A DNA stretch of 64,000 nt from Aphelocoma coerulescens (taxonomy: Eukaryota > Chordata > Aves > Passeriformes > Corvidae). This document shows positions 24,041 through 35,165 of this stretch, one piece after another; positions within the stretch are counted from its first letter, which is position 1; every line of letters begins with the position of its first letter. The notes beneath the pieces were generated by a model. It had not been told where the DNA came from, searched no databases, and saw only the letters and a program-made list of their open reading frames with translations. The stretch lies in the NCBI RefSeq assembly GCF_041296385.1, contig NC_091013.1, positions 9,996,001 through 10,060,000 on the forward strand, read 5' to 3'. The translations under genes and the position numbers were made by a program.

Positions 24041-25370
24041 GCGATAAAGCTGTGCAATTATGCAGTTCATTAGTTTGCCTGGGTGCTCTGATGATGTTAT
24101 AATTTAGGTTAGAAGACAAGCGTGTGAGTGCATATGAGTACAGTAATGATCAATTCCTGTCCCCGCTGAATTAGAGCGTTCCCCCATTCCCCTGCAGTCA
24201 CCAATATCTATGCTGCCTGTGCCAGCACAGGTATGAAACAGAGAAACATGGGATGGTTCACAGCTGGCAGGACCCTGCTCCCAGGTCACTCCCCCTCTCC
24301 CCAGCACCTGCCTGCTGAGTGGGCAGCCATGGGCAGCCAAATGCCACCCCTCCCCAACAAGGGAAAAAAGAGCTGCTCGAAAGTGGAATGAAGAAGTAGA
24401 GAGCAAAATGAAGGTAAGAGAAAGAGCTCTATTTTTAATTCTCAGCGTAGTTTTCAAGCAGAAAGTTTAACCCAGGGATCTGGTTGGAGCAGTCTGTCAG
24501 CATTGCAGCAGTTGTGATTGGAAACTTTCTTCACACCTTTTGACCTACTTAGTAGTGAAGATTTATGTGTCCATTCACAGCTAGAATCTCATCTTGTTTT
24601 TAAAGAATAAAATGTAAGATTGCCCTCTTTACTTTTAGACATTCTTGTTATTGTAGATCAATGAAAAAGCCAAAAAAAAAAAGTTCTGAAATATTTGTGT
24701 ATGATTAACAATTTATCAAGTTGTCGTATAGCTACCTCTCTTTGTTTTCTACTTGCTTCAAGGTTTGCAGAACTTCCTGTAGGGCTGGAGAGAGAAGTAT
24801 TAACAGTTCTTACCTTCAAAAAAACCCCACCAAACAAAAACCCAGCTGTAGGCATGTTTCAAATCCCAACAGTACAATTATGTGCACATATATTCTAGTT
24901 TAAGCTCAAAATGGCTATGGAACTGAAGTTCCTTCTGTTAGTTGTTTATTTTGCTGTATCTGAATTGTATTGTATGTGCAGAAGTTATCTCAGCAGTCAC
25001 ATTTGGTGAGACATTACCATGTTTCATAGAGGTAATAAAGATACATCCAAAAGTAGATATATGTGACAATTATAATATTATAAGAAATGCTCCATTAAAA
25101 AAAGAGAAAAAGTTTCATAGCAAAGTTTTACGCTTGTTATGTTTGGCTATCTGTCTGTATTTTCAAATGTGCTTATGCCAGTTTATCAACCCCAAAAGGC
25201 TGCTTCTCAATCTAGACTTGTGTCAAAAAGTGCGAGCCTTTGTTAATTAGAGTCAAATTCAACTTGAAGATTAAATGGGCCTCTATCAGTTTTAGGTTAT
25301 TTAGAATATAACAACTTTTGTGGAAGTACACTTGCAGCTTTTTACCGGCTAGGCTCGTAGTTCAGTGCCT
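24041..25370. other. Non-coding DNA, nothing recognised
   Basis: A 117-codon minus frame (24104-24457) begins with a basic and hydrophobic N-terminus but matches nothing I know. The rest is AT-rich without recognised elements. Confidence 0.5.
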
Positions 25371-25715
25371 TAGAAAGCCTCGGGCAGCCTAGAGAGGTAG
25401 CACGGGCAACCCAGCATTTCAGTAGCTGCAAAGCTGATACCACTAGTAGAAGCAAAGAGGGAGAAATATAGCTTTTGGTTTGCCTAATTTCCGCAATTAG
25501 ACGCTTTCAAACAGACAGAAACACACAGATGTTCACAGAAGGGCTTGCAAAGCCAAAGAGGGTGGGTCCCCCTTTGGTCTTCTCTTTTACTTGGAGAAGG
25601 GGAAAGGGGAGGACTGGGGGCGGACCCGGGGTGACCACCCAATCAGACACTGCTGCTAAAGAGTCTGAGTTACATTTGGTTTTGCCCACGCTTGGAACAA
25701 AGGAGTTCAGAACAC
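25371..25715 (+). promoter_or_regulatory. Promoter-like, CpG-bearing patch
   Basis: CpGs are denser here than in the flanks (near 25345, 25380, 25400, 25492, 25502, 25621 and 25690). A GC box GGGGGCGGA lies at 25616-25624 and a CCAAT box in CACCCAATCAGA at 25639-25643. A SOX/TCF-like AACAAAGG is at 25697-25704. The patch leads straight into an ATG and a consensus donor. No TATA box is evident. Together this suggests a weak CpG-type promoter reading plus. No transcript evidence is available. Confidence 0.4.
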
Positions 25716-25730
25716 ATGGCAGAGGTGAGT
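25716..25730 (+). other. Possible tiny first coding exon, ATG GCA GAG then donor GTGAGT
   Basis: ATG at 25716-25718 in context AACACATGG is followed by GCA GAG and then GTGAGT at 25725-25730. GAG|GTGAGT is a near-perfect splice donor. If used, the exon would contribute only Met-Ala-Glu and leave phase 0. Its position just downstream of a GC box and CCAAT box makes an alternative first exon plausible. The gene cannot be named from three residues. Confidence 0.3.
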
Positions 25731-26410
25731 GTCCTGGGGAGGGGGAAGGGAAGCTTGGAACAGGCAGCAACAAGCTTTGCTGTTAATTCATTGAATATGC
25801 AGAAGAGTAAAGGCAAGAACCAAGGTCAAGTGAAAACTGCAATGGAGCTGATTCCTTAGGGTTCAAAGGGACCGTTAAGATTAGACTGACTTTTCTCTAA
25901 CACTTCCTGTAGCTCTGGTACTGCACACATAGTTGTAAGATTGATTTTCAACTTTTCTTTTAACAATCAGTCGGATCATGACTTAAAGTCTGGAGAGGAC
26001 ACCAGAAACAGAAATATTTCTTTGGCATTTTTCACACTTAAAAATTGACAGTTGTTATTCTGAGCATGTTCATCTTCCTCTTCCTATCATTATATACTTT
26101 CTTTTGCTGTATTGATGGCTGCCTGTTATTACTGATTTCTTTCAACATGGACCTTTTCGGACAGTAATTTCCTGTTAACTGTGTCTTAGCTTAGATAAAA
26201 TAGCAAGCAATCAAAAATGGTCAAAATAAGACATTTCCAACTTTGTCTTTTGCTATTGATGATGTTCAGCTAAACCAGAAGGCCCACAGAAAAGGGTCAA
26301 AGTCTCAATTATTGTGAAAAGGATTGAGTTCATTACTATGTGCATAATTCCAGATTTAATTTATTTTTAAAGATAACTAGTGTTCAACGATTTGGAAGTA
26401 ATCATTCCTA
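25731..26410. other. Non-coding DNA, nothing recognised
   Basis: AT-rich sequence after the possible donor. It would be the start of an intron if the promoter reading is right. Confidence 0.5.
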
Positions 26411-26890
26411 AAATCATAGAATTGTTAAGGTTGGAAAAGATCTTCAAGATCACCAAGTCCAACTATCTAACTAAGACCATCAACATGTTTACCATTAAAT
26501 CATGTCCTCAAATGCCATAAACCATACATTTTTTGAGCAGTTCTGCCGATGGTGACTCTATCACTCCCCTGGACAGTCTAATCCAATGCTTGACAAACCT
26601 TTCTGTGATGAAATTTTTCCTAACATCCAATCTAAATCTTCCCTGGCACAGCTTGAGGCTGTTTCCTCTTGTTCTGTCACTTGTTGTCTGAAAGAAAAGA
26701 GCAATCCCCCCTACAACCCCCTGAGCCTCTTCTCCAGGCTAAACAACCTCAGTTGCTCCTCATCAGACTTCTGCTTCAGACCCTTCCTCAGCTCCACTGC
26801 CATTCTCTGGACAGGCTCCAGTGCCTCAATGTCTTTCTTGTAGTGAGAGGCCCAAAACTGACCACAGTATTGAAGTTGCAGCTCTGCAGT
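26411..26890 (-). mobile_element. CR1 LINE, 5'-truncated
   Basis: The plus strand opens AAATCATAGAATTGTTAAGG TTGGAAAAGATC, the reverse of a CR1 3' end. On the minus strand the frame at 26935-26711 reads [18 protein letters not shown] and then [16 protein letters not shown], both C-terminal CR1 ORF2 signatures. Frame breaks follow. Only the last third of the C-terminal domain and the 3' UTR remain. Confidence 0.93.
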
Positions 26891-28414
26891 ATGAAAATAA
26901 CTGCTCCTATCCTCTGTACAGGAAAACAAAAACAAAAATAAAAATAGAAGAAGATAAGGAAAAAAACTTATTAATGCAGATGACCTTCTGGTTGTGCTCT
27001 TTCATGAACTCTTCTGAGCTTGGATTCAGGTCCAGTGTCTGCATTACTTTTTATGTAATTGCAACTGAAGTGATGAATGTTTAGCGTATTTTACAGTCCA
27101 TGTCTTAGATGTTATGTCAGTTTATGTTATCATTCTGAACATTTGCAACTTTCTGTATGCAGACTCAGGATTGTTTAATTAATTCGGATCAGAACAATTG
27201 ATCTCTGACAAGCTTTATAGAGCAAATTATTGTGTAATTCCTGTGACATTTTGAAGGTGGGGAGTAAAGGACGGGAGCAGTAAGTAGGGACAGTATTGAG
27301 CACTATAACTCATTCTGTTTAGAAGCCTCATATTTATTGGTTTGTCAAGCAATTATCATGAAGTCCAAGAGAGTAATTCAATTTACACTGATCTTAATGG
27401 TGAGTTTAATTGAATTAGGCCTTATCAGCAAGATGTATGTTAAGAAGGTTTTGGTTTACTGCAGACTAGAACTATTGCTGCAAATTTGACCATGTAAGGT
27501 TTCACAAGACAAGCAATCTGGGGTTTCATAACTGAAGGAGACAGCATGGAAAAAAATGGTTGAGACAAACTGTACTGATTTAGTGCTGATTTAAAACAAA
27601 AATAATACTCCAGAATAGGTCAACAATGTGATGCTGGAGATGTCCTGCTCACTACTTTTTGTGTGTCTGTAATTTTGTTTTTGGGGATATTTTTGGTTTT
27701 ATTTTGGTTTTGTTTTTTATGTTTTGGTAATGGTTTTGTTTTTCTTTTTTACACTGTTGGCACAGTTGTGGGACCAGTCATGGCACTGGTCAAAGAAAAC
27801 TGGAATATAATCTGAAGCAAACACACATTTCCTGGATGCAAATATTAGTTTCTTTTACAGTAGTATCTTTCCCCATCTTTATTAAGTAAGTTTGGATGAA
27901 TAAGCCTTACTAAAAATTGAATATAAATTATTTCTAATTGTCTTGTAGAGAAGATCATTTTTATTAAGGTAAAAGCAGACCATACAATGCGAATATAAAA
28001 TGAACAGGACTTTCAGGCAAATGAATACAATCAGAAGACTAGAAGAAGAAACAAAGGCCAAAAATCAGCAAGGAAATTAAGGGCTCTGTATTTCCAAAGA
28101 AACACAGAAAAAGAAAGTTATACACTGAATTTTAAGAAAAAAAATGATGTGCTTTTCTTGAATCAATTGTACTGGATTTACAGCTTACTTCTCTTTCCTG
28201 AGAGATGTGGGGAGTTCAGGAAATGAGGTCCAGCCTCCAAGGCTACCCAAGGATATGCTCAGCACAAGCCAGTCTTCGTGAGGGGTCTGGTTTAAAACTC
28301 ATTTTACCAAAGCCATTCAGTTGAAATCAAACCCAGACATAGTCTGAGAGTGCTCAAAACCCCTGTTCCTGACTGTTGCTACAAGAAACTGCCCAGAGGA
28401 AAGCAGTGCTTTTG
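26891..28414. other. AT-rich non-coding DNA, nothing recognised
   Basis: Includes a T/G-rich low-complexity stretch at about 27655-27755. No element or gene-like pattern. Confidence 0.55.
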
Positions 28415-28485
28415 AGGGGCAGCGTGCGAAGGATAGAGCGGCGCAGATTCTTCAAGGCACGCGGAGGTGTTGGCTTCGCTTAGAA
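28415..28485. other. Small CpG cluster
   Basis: Seven or eight CpGs fall within about 65 bases (GCGTGCGAAGG, AGCGGCGCAG, GGCACGCGG, TTCGCTT) in otherwise CpG-poor DNA. The cluster is too short for an island and no donor or TATA box accompanies it. It could be an unmethylated regulatory site or the GC-rich remnant of a repeat. Confidence 0.4.
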
Positions 28486-30899
28486 ACTGCCCCAGATGCT
28501 TCCTTGTAGTGCTGAAAGGGAAAAAGAAATGTAACTGGATCAAAAGTTAAAGAAGGAAATGAGGTGCAGGAGAGGAGAGTGACAACAGGGCCTGTCCTGC
28601 AGAAGTCTGGGGGGCTCTGCCAGAGACATCTGCCACTGCCTGAGGAGGCACGTGGCAACAGAAAAGCCTCACAAGAGAAAGCAGGGGCTGGGATATGTTG
28701 CATAATTCTTACTGTATAGCTTGCTTAATTATGACGTTGTCCAAACTCCACAGAAACACCAATTTCCAGAAAATTGTGATTACAAATCTCAGTGAAACTG
28801 CAGTTTATAAAATTATCAGAAATCATTACATGCAGCAAACAGCATTTGGATCTCAAGATTTTCTGACAGTTGTCTGTAGATAAAGTTGACTTTTTTGGTA
28901 GTTCAGTACCCTGGGAAGTCTGATTGGTCTTTGAGAGAGGGTTTGCATGAAGATAAGGATTTAATAATGTTTCTTTTACTTTATCACAATGCCAGCTGAA
29001 AATTGGACAAGCTTCAGTATGTTATGCTATATCTGATAATATCTTCAGTGCCTATGTGTGCAGTTTAAATTCAGTATGTATAGTCTTCCAGGGCAGAAGC
29101 TGCTTTTTTATCTCCATTCAAGCAAATAGTCATCATACCACCACAGTAACAGCAGTCCTTGAATAATTCTGAGAAACTGAGTCAGAATGCATATAATTAT
29201 AATGGTGAAGTAATTTTGGAAGGAATTAGCATCTAACGGATCTTTATTGCACCTTAAATTTTTGGTATATTACTTGGGGAAACATCCCTGATGCCACAGA
29301 TTTATTTCTCATGTATTTATACATTATTTTTCAGACAAATTACAGTGGGCAGTGCAGTAATGCTTCACTAACACATAACACTTGTCATCATCCAACTCAG
29401 GATGGATAAAAACCTTTCCAACAGATAGATGATTTTTTAATGCTTTATTAAAACTGTGTGGCAAAACTTACACCTCTGATTTCCTTACCTAATGAGCCAG
29501 TCCTTTACTATCACAAACAAGACATTAGACTGAATAGACACATTTGGGTTAATCTTACATAGAATATCATCAGGTAGTCCAAGCTGTGAATGTATAAAGG
29601 AATTGAAAATGGAAAAATTACACCCACCTGATGTAAGGTGATATATTTCTGCCTCATTTGAGATGTTTTCAGGCCTGCAAGCATGATACAGCCATAATGA
29701 TCTTCTTTTTTCCTCTCATACCTTCCTTTTTGGAAAAAAAGTCAAAATATCATAATAACTAGTAATTTTTAGGAAAACACTGTTTTAAAAGCTGTATGAC
29801 TGCTTGGTAGGCTGTTATCACTTGATAACACTGGCTAGAAGAAGGGTAAGACAGAAGTACAAAAATGGGAGAGCAAGTTAATGAAAAGTTTGTGGGTCAA
29901 ACATATATACACACCCACTCCAAACCTTGAAATAGAAGACTACATTAAATATAAGAATACATTAAAATTCTGTATACCTGCATATACACACATTCTCTCT
30001 CCCTCTTCATATATATACATTTAATGTATACAGAAGCATGAGAAAATATATGATAATACAGAATAGGTTTACTTGTCTACATTTATAGGGAGATAAAGGG
30101 ATGTGTTCTGAATGTTCAGTTAGGCCTCTTGAGCCCAGCACAAATGAACGGCTATGTCCCTCCATAATGTGACACTAAATAGAGCAGATGTTGACTTTAG
30201 ATCTTGAAGCAAAATCAATTTCTAGTGAAGTTTTGCCTTTGACCTCAGCAGAATCAGGATTTTTCCTGTTGTTTTATCAAATTATTCTTTCTGAAAGCCT
30301 TTTGTTTTTGAGGTTTTTTGTTATTGTTGGTTATTTTTTCCCTCTAGCTATTCTTTTTCTAATCCCAGATTATCAAATATCATTACAGTGAGGAAAACAT
30401 GTCTCTCTCTGCATAAAGCTCACTCAGTAGCAACAGCTTTCAGCTGCAGAAGAGCATAGCAGGTTTCCTTGTAGAAGGCTCCTTCTCAACAAGCAGTTTG
30501 TAAGGACTACTTATACTTTTTGTGTAAACTCTGGGTTTTTTTGGTCTTTCAAAACCATGAAAGTATCTCTCTTGTGTTCCAAATTATTTAGGGAGACAAA
30601 GATAAACAAGGTCTCTGCTCTGATGCCAAACCACCTACATGGCATTTACTTTTCAATGGCTGAATTCCCAGCTTCTGGTTCCTCAGTGGATATATAGCAC
30701 AGCTGCTCTATAACTCTCCTTCCCCAAGTCAAGCCCTTCTGGTAGTGGTGAATAGAGAAGCTTCAGCAACGTGGGAGGAAGCAAAAGACTGTGACAGGCA
30801 AGGTGAGAAGCTGGTGAAGGCATTTGGGTAGAGTAGGAGGGATGGTCCTTGAGAGCTGTGGGCAGTTCTTCCAGCCCCTGAAGAGGATCTGTGTTGAAG
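28486..30899. other. Non-coding DNA, nothing recognised
   Basis: Short TA/CA stretches around 29910-30030. The last 200 bases, up to the CR1, are GC-richer with overlapping minus frames but match nothing I recognise. They may be the older 5' continuation of the CR1. Confidence 0.5.
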
Positions 30900-31922
30900 A
30901 ATGAGAGTTGGTAGTCCTGAGGTCTGACTCTCCATAGTGACCTGTCACTAGGGGGGTTCCACAGGGCTCCATCCTCAGCCCTGTGCTCTTCAGTATCTTC
31001 ATAAATTACTTCGATGCAAACTGAAAGGGATATTGAGCAAGTCTGCAGATGATACAAAACTGGGAGGAGCTGTTGACTCCCTTTAAGGCAGGGAGGACCT
31101 GCAGAAAGACCTTGACAAATTAGAGACCTGGGCAGTCACCAGCCATGTGAAGTTCAACAAGGGAAAGTGCTGGATTCTGCACCTTGGATGGTGCAGCCCT
31201 GGATGTATGGACAGACTGGGGAATGAGAGGCTGGAAAGCAGTGCTAGGGAAAGGGACCTGGGGGTCCTGGCTGATGGAAAGTTGAACTTGAGTCAACAGT
31301 GCCCTGGCAGCCAGGAGGGCCAAGCATATCCCGGGGGGCATCAGGCACAGCATCGCCAGCTGGGCAAGGGAGGGGATTGTCCTGCTCTGCTCTGAGCTGG
31401 GGCAGCCTCACCTTGAGTGCTGGGGCAGCTTTGGGTGCCACAACATAAAAAAGATATTAAGCTGTTAGAGAGCATCCAAAGGAGGGCCATGAGGATGGTG
31501 AAGGGCCTGGAGGGGAAGCCAGATGAGGAACAGCTGAGGGCACTTGGCTTGCTTAGCCTGGAGGAGACTGAGGGAAGACCACACTGCAGTTACAACTTCC
31601 CAGTGAGAGGAAGAGGAGGGGTAGGCACTGATCTCTGCTCTGTGGTTACAGTGACAGGACCCAAGGGAATGGCCTGAAGTTGTGTCAGGGGAAGTTTAGG
31701 TTGGAATATTAGTAAAAGTTTCTTCCCTCAGAGGGTGTTTGGGCACTGGAACAGGCTCCCCAGGGCAGTGGTCACAGCACCAGCCTGACAGAGTTCAAAG
31801 AGCATTTGGACAATGCTCTCAGGCACATGGGTTGATTCTTGGGGCTTTCCTGTGCAAGGCCAGGAGTTGGACTCAATGAATCTTGTGGGTCCCTTGCAAC
31901 TCAGAACATTCTGTGATTCTAG
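30900..31922 (+). mobile_element. CR1 LINE with part of the RT core, 5'-truncated
   Basis: The longest uninterrupted CR1 here. Plus-strand order: PVTRGVPQGSILSPVLFSIF (RT motif, near 30940-31000); SADDTKLGGAVDS, the RT catalytic ADD block, near 31040-31080; a C-terminal region with [20 protein letters not shown] (near 31216-31276); IQRRAMRMVKGLEGKPDEEQ (near 31477-31536); then a family-specific 3' part and a CR1 end GAGTTGGACTCAATGAATCT ... CATTCTGTGATTCTAG. Stops and frame shifts after LSPVLF and after ADD make it non-functional. Its 3' half closely resembles the copy at 55255-55642, so both belong to one CR1 subfamily. Confidence 0.93.
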
Positions 31923-34319
31923 GAGTCCCATATTGGGGAAGAGTCTGAAGCTAAGCTGTGGGGTATGATTTTAGACTTGTTTTTCTCACCAGATGAGGAA
32001 CATTGAGGAACATTTCACACATGACATGAAGGGTTGGGTGTGACAGAGTAGTTTTATACTCCTTTTGGGTGTGATTAAAAAAAATGTGTGGACTTTCTTG
32101 CCATCAGTCCAGATAGAGTTACAATCTGTAAGCAATCTTTAAAAATAAGTTACCTCCTTTCACAGAAAGTACTAAAGTTTTGAATAGCAATAATTTTGTC
32201 TAGGTGTAAGGGTACCTAAGCAGTGGTGCTTGGACATTTAGAGGTATTTTTGCTCACATCAGCTAATAATACCCCTCCTGTGGAGCTTAGGAAAAAAAGG
32301 AACAAATGATTTTGATAAATGCCAAACAAACATAACTGTTTTTATTGAATTAGTATTTGACAAAGTCTTTGCTACATGAGGCTTGTCCTTATGTGCCTGT
32401 GGGGAAGAGGTACAGAGGAGAGATGGAGGCAACTGCCCTTTGCAGTGCACTCCTGCCCTGCTGCAGAGTGATGGAATACAATTGCTGCAAGGAGGAGCAG
32501 ATTGCATTGAAAATTGCTGTTTCTTCTTCCCAACCAGAATTAAGAAATCTAGCAACGTTCTCTGGCTCATGCTAGACTCCTCTATGCTCTCTAATCACTA
32601 TTTTGTTGTTACTTATTAATTTATGTAACTGTTTGCTCTTTTTTTACTGCCTTTTATTTCTCAATGCCTTTTCATGCTCATGTCATATTTGTTTTTAAGG
32701 TCTTGGGAATAGACACTGTGGTCCTGTCTTTCTACACTACCTGTTTCTCCAAGACATGGTTGCATCAGAGGTTTCCCTGTTATCAGAGTTACAATGAATA
32801 AATAACTATATTGTGATTATTATAGCAACCCGATTTGTAATTCCTTATTAACTGTACTGTTATGCTAGTGCTTGCTATCAAATACATGTTCAGTCATGCA
32901 CAGTTTCTGCTGAATTTTGTTTGAAAAACAGGAGAAAGAGAAAGAAAACACGTGACCTGTTTTGCTCATAAAGGAGGCTTGAAACAGCATTTCTGAGCCT
33001 TCGAGAAGTGTGGCAACTCCCTATTCTGGTGAGATGTGCTCAGCCTTGCTGTAGGCATCAAGGCATTCCCCATGCTGTAAATGGGAAAGAGAACACGCCT
33101 AGATGCTCTCTTATCTTGTGCATTCAATTAAAAAAGTTTTAGCTGTTGCCTTCCCATAATTGACTCAGTAGTTCTAGAGGTTTAATCTAACAAGTTTTAA
33201 CTGAAAACTTACTTTCAAGTAACCTTCTAGTCTGTTGTCATAGAAGATGCTAAGTCTTGATTCAGAGTACAACCCTGAATAGGACATGAAATGACCTTAA
33301 GTTTCAATTGAATGGATTGTTACAGTGAATGAAGAGACACTGATTCTTTGGGTGACGAATCCAAAGCATTAGCTTTTGTTAGGAGACTGCTGTATAGTTT
33401 GTGATAATTTATTTTAAATTAGGTCTGATGTCAAAGGAATACTAATTCATATTATTTTTTTTAATACAGATTCCAAGGTATATCATAACTCTATTTACAC
33501 TACAAAAGACCCATTTGGTTAGCTATTAAATCACCAGACTTTAGAGATATTCACAGTGTTTAAATACATGCCACACTGTCCTGCAATGGAGTGGTCCTAA
33601 GCATTTCCTATCTCCACATCTCCTGCCTCATAAAACCACATGGTTTTATGTGGCTGTGTCTGACAGACCACAGCCTAACTGTGCTCTAAAGCCCATTTGA
33701 AATACTGATGTAAATTGTCCCTTGATCAATGCTTTGCCCACTGCTTTCTCTCCACAAATGTTTTTAAAACTATCCTGTTAACTACTAAAGAAAAATTTTA
33801 ATTAAATCTGATATAATGTCTAACCTGGAATTGGAAGACATTTATGGGAGAATAACAGTTAATAATGTAATAATCAGGTTAACTGAAATAATCAGGACAA
33901 AAAGAGGAAGATGCTTTTGTCCATACCATCCTCCCTACTTATTACAACTTAAAAAATTAAAAATCAACAAACAAACAAAACCCAAAGAACCCTTTCAGGC
34001 TTAGAGCAAGCATGCTTGTTGAGAGACAGCAGATTATGTTGAAGTTGGTTGTGGTAATATGTGTTGTACTTATCCTTCCTGTCTTTTAGTTTACAAAAGA
34101 AAAAAAAAAGAAGGGGAAGGAAATCGTACCTTTTCTACTTTATTTGCTGACTACAACTAGGGAATAATATACTGCAGATGCATATATACTGTTACATATG
34201 AAAGAGATACAAGCTGGTTTTAGGGAAAGGATACACAAAAAAAGGACTGCATTGAAAAGCAGTTCCTGCTTGATGAAGTAGGTAGCCTTTTTTTCTTAGG
34301 GACTTTAAGCTCTTTTGAA
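31923..34319. other. AT-rich non-coding DNA, nothing recognised
   Basis: Two overlapping plus frames and a minus frame near 32259-32619 are short and unremarkable. No transposon recognised. Confidence 0.55.
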
Positions 34320-34758
34320 TAGGATTGTAAAAGCAGGAAGCATAATCTCTCTCTCAGACAGGCGAAAGCTGTACTTCAGTGTTCAAACAAAAAGCAGACA
34401 GAAACACGAGTGCTTCCAAAATGTTACTGCCTTGCCCTGCCTCCCCGGAGTGCTGCTGCCCTGCTGCTGCAGCCTGCCCTCCAGAAATCCTGGGTGAACG
34501 AGGAGGGCCGCTACTGCTGGGGAAACTGAGATTACTGATTAGGAGAGAACATAATCAGGTAGATTGAGCCTGTGGAGGGAGAAACCATTCCAGCGAGGAG
34601 GGAGGGAGCGCAGCACACGCTGGCTGTGTACCTTGGGAGAGTACCTCGCTGCTGTTTAAGAAGGCAAAATTGGCTGTAATTCTCCCGTCGGCTTCTGAGA
34701 AGGGGGTGCTCGTTTTGTGCCTGTGAAAACTGGAGGGTGATTGCAGACGTGCCTTACC

Positions 34759-35165
34759 TGCACCTGGCAATGAGTCTCCCTCCAGGTTTCTCTTACTTCG
34801 GAGAATGTGTTAGAGAGGAGCACCCACGGGGAAATCCACTGACCGCTTCCCCACGAAGCTAGCAAGACACCGCAGTGCCGGCAATGCCTGGGGATGCCTT
34901 GGGTGAGTACCGCCTGTAAATGAGTATAAGGAGTACTCGAAAGAGTGAAGAGCAGCAGCAACGCAACCCTAAAGACGGCATTTAGGTCAGTCGGCTGCCT
35001 CCCGGGATTCTGTGGCTGCTGGGCGCTGCCTGCTGCCTCCGGGGGGCTCGGGGAAGTTCCTTGCCAGGGCTCCGGAGTTAAGGGCAAACGGGGCTCGTGG
35101 GAGGCGACTGACCCCGACCCCGTCGGAGCATCCGCTCCCTTCTGCCAGATACCCGTGCCTTGCAT
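34759..35165 (-). other. Possible minus-strand first exon in the CpG island
   Basis: A minus ATG at 35165 opens a frame that reaches a donor CAG|GTAAGG (plus coordinates 34758-34753) after about 135 codons. The product begins MQGTGIWQKG, is proline-rich, and has a hydrophobic FRVALLLLFTLSS segment near residue 66 that could be a signal-anchor. I do not recognise it. The open frame may simply reflect high G+C, and the opposite-strand reading competes for the same bases. Confidence 0.2.
34884..34908 (+). other. Possible first-exon end: ATG ... TTG G then donor GTGAGT
   Basis: In the island, GCCGGCAATG gives an ATG (34884-34886) with a purine at -3. Its frame reads MPGDAL before the donor GTGAGTACC at 34903. 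The exon would end in phase 1. If this ATG is not used the exon could be 5' UTR. The short peptide identifies no gene. Confidence 0.3.

Noticed and set aside
28455..28475. Eleven bases AAGGCACGCGG equal to the 5' part of mature miR-124
   Set aside because: The rest of the mature sequence differs, and no complementary arm of the right length lies upstream. An 11-base match is compatible with chance.
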